From NCBI GenBank assembly GCA_030628785.1, contig DAOVQI010000078.1, positions 1-10,319 of the forward strand: a stretch of DNA of 10,319 nucleotides. Reading direction: 5' to 3'. The notes under the pieces are model-generated. The model did no database searches, was not told the origin of the DNA, and saw only the letters and a list, made by a program, of their open reading frames with translations. The position numbers and the translations under genes were made by a program. Source of the DNA: Bacteroidota bacterium (GTDB lineage Bacteria; Bacteroidota; Bacteroidia; Bacteroidales; VadinHA17). This document shows, piece after piece, positions 7,051 through 10,319 of this stretch. The number at the start of each line of letters is the position of its first letter. Position 1 is the stretch's first letter.

Positions 7051-8106
7051 TTATCTTTTTAAGTATTGATCGTCGTAATACTTTTCGTATTCACCTGAGA
7101 TAACATTGTTGAGCCATTCCTTGTTTTGCAGATACCATTCCGCAGTTAGTTTCAATCCTTTTTCAAAATCGACTAAGGGAACCCATTTCAGTTCTTTCCT
7201 GATTTTTGAAGAATCGATAGCATACCTCAGGTCGTGTCCCGCCCGGTCTTTTACAAATGTGATTAATTTCTCAGAAGCGCCTGGTGTACGGTTTAGTTTT
7301 TTATCCATAATCCGGCAAAGTTTTTGGATAAGGTCAATGTTCTTCCATTCATTATTACCTCCGACATTGTATGTTTCACCGTTTTCACCCTGATGAAATA
7401 TGAGGTCAATTGCCTTTGCATGATCCTCGACGTACAGCCAATCCCTGATATTCTCCCCTTTCCCGTATACCGGAATTTGTTTTTGATTTAATATGTTATT
7501 AATAGAAAGGGGTATTAATTTTTCAGGAAACTGGTAAGGTCCGTAATTGTTTGAGCAATTAGAAATCACAATTGGCAAGTTGTATGTATGGAAGTATGCT
7601 CTTACCAGGTGATCTGAACTGGCTTTGGAAGCAGAGTATGGACTGCGGGGATCATAGGGAGTGGTCTCAGTAAAGGATCCGTCTTTTCCTAATGAACCAA
7701 AAACTTCATCGGTTGAAATATGATAAAACCGCTTCTCCTGCATATTCCCTGCCCAGATTTCTCTCGATGAATTTAGCAGGTTTACCGTTCCGATTATATT
7801 GGTATTTATGAAATCCATCGGGGCAAGAATGGACCGGTCGACATGAGATTCGGCAGCAAGATGGATAACGCCATCGAACAGGTGTTTTTGAAAAAATCCC
7901 GAAACGAACACCGGATCGTTGATGTCTCCTTTTTCAAAAAAATAATTATCAGCGTTTTCAATATCTTTTAAGTTTTCCAAATTACCGGCATAGGTAAGCT
8001 TATCGAGGTTGATGATATTGTAATCCGGGTATTTTTTTACAAATAACCGAACTACATGAGAACCAATAAAACCAGCACCCCCTGTTATAAGTATTGTTTT
8101 TCTCAT
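7051..8106 (-). CDS. rfbB: dTDP-glucose 4,6-dehydratase
   Basis: RmlB/RfbB is an NAD-dependent extended short-chain dehydrogenase that converts dTDP-glucose to dTDP-4-keto-6-deoxyglucose, the branch point to L-rhamnose and other deoxysugars of O-antigen or capsule. Visible: GGAGFIGS (9-16) Rossmann motif, LDKLTYAGNLENL (34-46), HLAAESHVDRS (82-92), the catalytic STDEVFG (131-137) with Thr132/Asp133/Glu134, YSASK (157-161), and NIRDWLYVEDH. At 351 residues it is full length. The reading frame is open upstream to 8205, but those 33 residues precede the first strand of the fold and lie in repeat-like DNA, so the ATG at 8106 is the start. rmlA, rmlC and rmlD are not in the window, so the final sugar cannot be named. 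It is separated from galE by 732 bp of non-coding sequence and is probably transcribed on its own. Confidence 0.96.
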   Translation of the reverse strand: MRKTILITGGAGFIGSHVVRLFVKKYPDYNIINLDKLTYAGNLENLKDIENADNYFFEKGDINDPVFVSGFFQKHLFDGVIHLAAESHVDRSILAPMDFINTNIIGTVNLLNSSREIWAGNMQEKRFYHISTDEVFGSLGKDGSFTETTPYDPRSPYSASKASSDHLVRAYFHTYNLPIVISNCSNNYGPYQFPEKLIPLSINNILNQKQIPVYGKGENIRDWLYVEDHAKAIDLIFHQGENGETYNVGGNNEWKNIDLIQKLCRIMDKKLNRTPGASEKLITFVKDRAGHDLRYAIDSSKIRKELKWVPLVDFEKGLKLTAEWYLQNKEWLNNVISGEYEKYYDDQYLKR

Positions 8107-8120
8107 TTTTTTAGTGTTAC

Positions 8121-8142
8121 TAATTAGAGTCTGTCTATAAAC
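8121..8142 (-). promoter_or_regulatory. 22-bp leader motif shared with glmS (copy 2)
   Basis: On the minus strand 8142-8121 reads GTTTATAG, ACA, GACTCTAATTA, matching the glmS leader copy at 5126-5147 in 20 of 22 positions and in the same orientation relative to the gene. It ends 14 nt before the rmlB ATG. Beyond the motif the two leaders are not obviously alike. Confidence 0.5.
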
Positions 8143-8178
8143 TAAACATTTAGAATTTTTTAAAAAATAACAAATTAC

Positions 8179-8326
8179 AAGCACCAAAGTACAAATAAAT
8201 CTCAAATCGTAATGACCGAAAAACCAAAAAATTATTGAATAGCTGCTGTTTGGAATTTGTTTTTTCGTACATTGAATATTATTTGATATTTGAATTTTGA
8301 TATTTGATGCTTATTATTTGGTGCTT
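8179..8326. repeat. Imperfect inverted repeat, about 148 bp
   Basis: Outer arms are perfect: AAGCACCAA (8179-8187) against TTGGTGCTT (8318-8326). A second inner pair is AATGACCGAAAAACCAAA (8211-8228) against TTTGTTTTTTCGTACATT (8256-8273), 15 of 18 matching when reverse-complemented. Between the right-hand blocks there is low-complexity TTTGATATTTGA-type sequence. The whole could fold as one long hairpin. It resembles a non-autonomous MITE-like or other dispersed intergenic repeat; copy number cannot be tested here. Confidence 0.5.
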
Positions 8327-8399
8327 AAATTATGATATCCGATTTTATAGATAAACTCAATTCAGTTCTCCAGTGTCTCTTTTTGAAAACAGGATAATT

Positions 8400-8773
8400 G
8401 TTATTTGTTATAGGTTATAAGTTATTAGGCTTTTGCTATATTTTCAGTAGTGGAACGGGAGCATCTTCTCATACCATCTGTAAGTGCATATTTTTTTCAG
8501 GTAGGATTTTTTTTATTCATGCCATAGCATATTTCCTAAAATTTCTATATGCTTTTCTACCCTGCCTCGCCGTCTACCCTGTTTTGATATTTTGGGACCT
8601 CGGGGACAAGCAGTTAATCAAGATCTTCAAAGCTTTGCCACAGGCCCCATGAAATTTTAAAAACGAAGTTTATTTCACAGAGCAAGCATTACTTTGTGAG
8701 TAATTTTCCTTCTTGATCCTTTAAAGTAAACTAATAACAATTAACATATAACATTTAACCTATAACTAATAAC
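8400..8773. repeat. Inverted-repeat-bounded element, about 374 bp, possible MITE or structured RNA
   Basis: Arms 8400-8428 and 8745-8773 are reverse complements at 24 of 29 positions, both built around GTTATAGGTTA. The interior is unlike the flanks: it is richer in G+C at about 8557-8610 and carries nested dyads, CAGGTAG (8499-8505) with CTACCCTG (8557-8564, one bulge), AGCATAT (8526-8532) with ATATGCT (8547-8553), a 10-bp palindrome CAAAGCTTTG (8628-8637) and ATTACT/AGTAAT (8688-8693/8699-8704). TCTACCCTG occurs twice 17 bp apart (8556-8564, 8573-8581). No transposase or other protein is encoded. The arms are partly low-complexity, so the boundaries are approximate. A mobile non-autonomous repeat or a non-coding RNA gene both fit. 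Confidence 0.45.
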
Positions 8774-8838
8774 GGATAACATATAACATTTCACATCTTT
8801 TTCAATATATTGATTAGTTACTTTTTATGTAAATGATC

Positions 8839-9885
8839 TTATGTAACGGTTTTATCCCCCCCCTTTTGTCTGTATTTTTTTTCCCAATTCCAGGCCGAAA
8901 GCATTGCATCGTAAAGGGATAATTCAGCTTTCCACCTCAATTCCTCATTTGCATAACTCGTATCAGCCCATACTTGTTCAATATCACCGGGACGGCGATC
9001 AACAATCCGGTAATTTAGTTTTTGACCCGATGCCTTCTCAAAAGATCTGATCGCCTCAAATACCGATACACCTCTTCCCGTCCCAAGATTAAAAATTTCG
9101 TAATTTAATTTGTATTTTTTTTCGAGCAGCCGTTTTATTGCAACAACGTGGGCTTTCGCCAGATCCACAATATGAATATAATCACGTATGCAGGAGCCAT
9201 CCGGAGTATTATAATCATCCCCAAAAACTCTTAAATAATCCCTGATACCAATGGCTGTTTGTGTAATGAATGGTATAAGGTTATCAGGTACACCCAGGGG
9301 CAATTCGCCAATAATTGCAGAAGAGTGGGCTCCGATAGGATTAAAATACCGTAAAGATATCGCTTTGATAAATGGATTTGTATCAATAGTATCTTGTATG
9401 ATTTCTTCGGATATTTTTTTGGTATTACCATAGGGGGAAAAAGCTTTTTTAAACGGAGATGCTTCGGTAACAGGCAGTTCATCCGGCTGACCGTAAACAG
9501 TGCATGAAGAAGAAAAAACCATAAAAGGAATTTTGAAGGCAGGCATGGCCTCAAGCAGATTTATTAGTGAAACTAAATTGTTTCTGTAATATAAAAGGGG
9601 TTTTTCAACCGATTCACCAACCGCTTTTGAGGCAGCAAAATGAATGATGGCTTCAATATTGGGATATTTTTTAAAGAATTCATCTAGATCAATTTTGTCA
9701 CGAAGATCAAATTTTTCAAAGTGCGGGCGTATGCCTGTTATTTCTTCAATACCATCGAGGACTTCTATTTTTGAATTTGAAAGGTTATCCACAATAACAG
9801 GATCAAATCCTTCTTCAATTAACTCGACTGTTGTATGTGATCCGATATAACCCGTACCTCCGGTAACTAAAATTTGTTTGTTCAT
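8839..9885 (-). CDS. galE: UDP-glucose/UDP-N-acetylglucosamine 4-epimerase
   Basis: GalE interconverts UDP-glucose and UDP-galactose (and, in permissive members, UDP-GlcNAc and UDP-GalNAc) with tightly bound NAD. The 348-residue protein has GGTGYIGSH (9-17), HFAASKAVGESV (82-93), the catalytic Ser127 in FSSSCTVYG (124-132), YGNTK (152-156) with the Tyr/Lys pair, and SLRYFNPIGAH (177-187). At the position of E. coli Tyr299, in RPGDIEQVWAD (298-308), it has Val305; small residues there enlarge the pocket and are linked to acceptance of N-acetyl sugars, so dual specificity is likely but inferred. The ATG is 1 nt after the stop of the upstream dehydrogenase gene, and GGAG (9897-9894) lies 8 nt before it, an unusually clear Shine-Dalgarno for this phylum, consistent with translational coupling. 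An eight-G run near the 3' end (8856-8863) could slip but would alter only the tail. Confidence 0.95.
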   Translation of the reverse strand: MNKQILVTGGTGYIGSHTTVELIEEGFDPVIVDNLSNSKIEVLDGIEEITGIRPHFEKFDLRDKIDLDEFFKKYPNIEAIIHFAASKAVGESVEKPLLYYRNNLVSLINLLEAMPAFKIPFMVFSSSCTVYGQPDELPVTEASPFKKAFSPYGNTKKISEEIIQDTIDTNPFIKAISLRYFNPIGAHSSAIIGELPLGVPDNLIPFITQTAIGIRDYLRVFGDDYNTPDGSCIRDYIHIVDLAKAHVVAIKRLLEKKYKLNYEIFNLGTGRGVSVFEAIRSFEKASGQKLNYRIVDRRPGDIEQVWADTSYANEELRWKAELSLYDAMLSAWNWEKKYRQKGGDKTVT

Positions 9886-9886
9886 G

Positions 9887-10319
9887 CTACAAACTCCAAT
9901 AGTTTATTTTTTTTATTTTATTCCTGTAGATCCCTTTTACATCTATCAAAACGGGATCATGATTACTGATCGATATAAAAAACTCCTCATCCAGATCCGT
10001 ATATTCCTTATGATTTACAGCTACAATAATAACGTCGTAATTTTTACCTGCTTTTTCTTTAATTTCAAATCCGTATTCTTTTTTGACTTCTCCGTTTTTT
10101 GCATAAGGATCGATAACATCGATAATAGTTCCAAAGGATTTTAATTCATTGACAATATCGCCAACTTTGGAATTTCTTATATCACTTATGTTTTCCTTAA
10201 AAGTTGCTCCCATAATCAGGATCTTTGCCTCTCTTATGTTTTTGTTGGAAGCGATGATTTTTTTTAAGGTTTGTTTGGCAATATATGCTCCCATTGAATC
10301 ATTTAGGAATCGCCCGGAA
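9887..10319 (-). CDS. Nucleotide sugar dehydrogenase, C-terminal part (UDP-N-acetylhexosamine dehydrogenase, TviB/WbpO type), cut by window edge
   Basis: About 143 C-terminal residues of a UDP-sugar 6-dehydrogenase; the gene continues beyond the window. The frame is open to the edge and begins SGRFLNDSMGAYIAKQ, the G-R-x-x-N-D-x-M segment ahead of the C-terminal UDP-binding domain. Then come ILIMGATFKENISDIRNSKVGDIV, the strongly conserved TFKEN..D.RNSK signature, and DPYAKNGEVKKEYGF. The protein ends in YWSL, like the YWRL-type ends of the TviB/VipA/WbpO group, which oxidise UDP-GlcNAc or UDP-GalNAc at C6 to the uronic acids, rather than the UDP-glucose dehydrogenases. The NAD-binding domain and catalytic Cys lie outside the window, so activity cannot be checked. 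The stop is 1 nt from the galE ATG; a TviB-TviC-like pair making UDP-GalNAcA is a plausible reading. Confidence 0.88.
   Translation of the reverse strand, partial: SGRFLNDSMGAYIAKQTLKKIIASNKNIREAKILIMGATFKENISDIRNSKVGDIVNELKSFGTIIDVIDPYAKNGEVKKEYGFEIKEKAGKNYDVIIVAVNHKEYTDLDEEFFISISNHDPVLIDVKGIYRNKIKKINYWSL
9894..9897 (-). promoter_or_regulatory. Shine-Dalgarno GGAG before galE
   Basis: Minus-strand GGAG spaced 8 nt from the galE ATG and lying inside the last codons of the upstream gene. Other starts in this window mostly lack such a site, so here it probably supports reinitiation or coupled translation of galE. Confidence 0.5.

Larger units (their letters stand above)
8107..8838. other. 732-bp gene-free gap made of repeat-like DNA
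   Basis: No plausible gene is present on either strand. From the rmlB side it contains the 22-bp leader motif, an imperfect inverted repeat (8179-8326), a second, larger inverted-repeat-bounded segment (8400-8773), and a 12-bp palindrome TCAATATATTGA at 8802-8813. Small open frames here, including one from a TTG at 8398, show no recognisable protein features. The gap interrupts a set of same-strand nucleotide-sugar genes, which suggests inserted elements. Confidence 0.65.

Noticed and set aside
7061..7083. Hairpin AAGTATT/AATACTT as a terminator for glmS
   Set aside because: The stem is short and A/T-only, the loop is 9 nt, the following T-run is only TTTT, and it lies inside the 3' end of the rmlB coding sequence.
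8107..8205. N-terminal extension of the rmlB frame (33 codons)
   Set aside because: The RmlB fold starts at MRKTILITGG; the extension runs through the 22-bp leader motif and into the inverted repeat.
8600..8650. Minus-strand peptide SFEDLD resembling the start of four-helix-bundle (23S rRNA IVS-type) proteins
   Set aside because: A stop follows immediately and no frame continues the family pattern; the resemblance is six residues long and likely chance.
8398..8652. Plus-strand open frame of 84 codons in the rmlB-galE gap
   Set aside because: It begins at TTG inside the low-complexity inverted-repeat arm, has no ribosome site or recognisable domain, and lies in what looks like repeat or structured non-coding DNA.
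9878..10144. Plus-strand open frame across the galE start and dehydrogenase gene
   Set aside because: It is antisense to two well-supported genes and has the composition of a complement frame.
1..10319. CRISPR arrays, tRNA/rRNA genes, transposase genes, defence systems
   Set aside because: I looked for regular spaced repeats, cloverleaf-type sequences, and recombinase or nuclease motifs on both strands and found none.

Overview
The window reads as chromosomal DNA of a member of the Bacteroidota, probably a Bacteroidales/Marinilabiliales-type organism. The reasons are the AT-rich composition, starts that mostly lack a Shine-Dalgarno sequence, matches to the Bacteroidota promoter box TAnnTTTG, a DUF4270 lipoprotein (a family I know only from this phylum), and the order YbhN-like / panD / panC / short glycogen-synthase-like protein / DUF4270 / glmS, which I recall as a recurring Bacteroidota neighbourhood.

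Layout. Positions 1-218 are non-coding and hold a hairpin and a short hexamer repeat. On the minus strand (219-2709) lie panC, panD and a multi-pass YbhN/UPF0104 membrane protein. panD and the membrane gene are 8 nt apart; panC is separated from panD by 278 bp containing small palindromes. From a divergent intergenic region a plus-strand group runs through a glycogen/starch synthase-like protein (2942-3769), an overlapping DUF4270 lipoprotein (3750-5060) and glmS (5176-7011). glmS converges on a minus-strand nucleotide-sugar block: rmlB/rfbB (7051-8106), a 732-bp gene-free gap with two inverted-repeat structures, galE (8839-9885), and the 3' end of a UDP-HexNAc dehydrogenase (tviB/wbpO type) cut by the window edge.

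Functions. The left part makes beta-alanine and pantothenate (coenzyme A precursor). GlmS makes glucosamine-6-phosphate, the entry to UDP-GlcNAc. The right part turns nucleotide sugars into dTDP-4-keto-6-deoxyglucose, 4-epimers and probably HexNAc-uronic acids, as at the edge of an O-antigen, capsule or exopolysaccharide locus. GalE carries Val where E. coli GalE has Tyr299, so it may act on UDP-GlcNAc, which would fit the dehydrogenase encoded 1 nt upstream.

Most of the window is housekeeping; I see no defence system, CRISPR array or transposase gene. The parts least explained are non-coding: a 22-bp motif shared (20/22) between the glmS and rmlB leaders, two adjacent inverted-repeat structures at 8179-8326 and 8400-8773, and a palindrome cluster between panC and panD. 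The short GT5-like protein is also notable because it lacks features expected of an active glycogen synthase.
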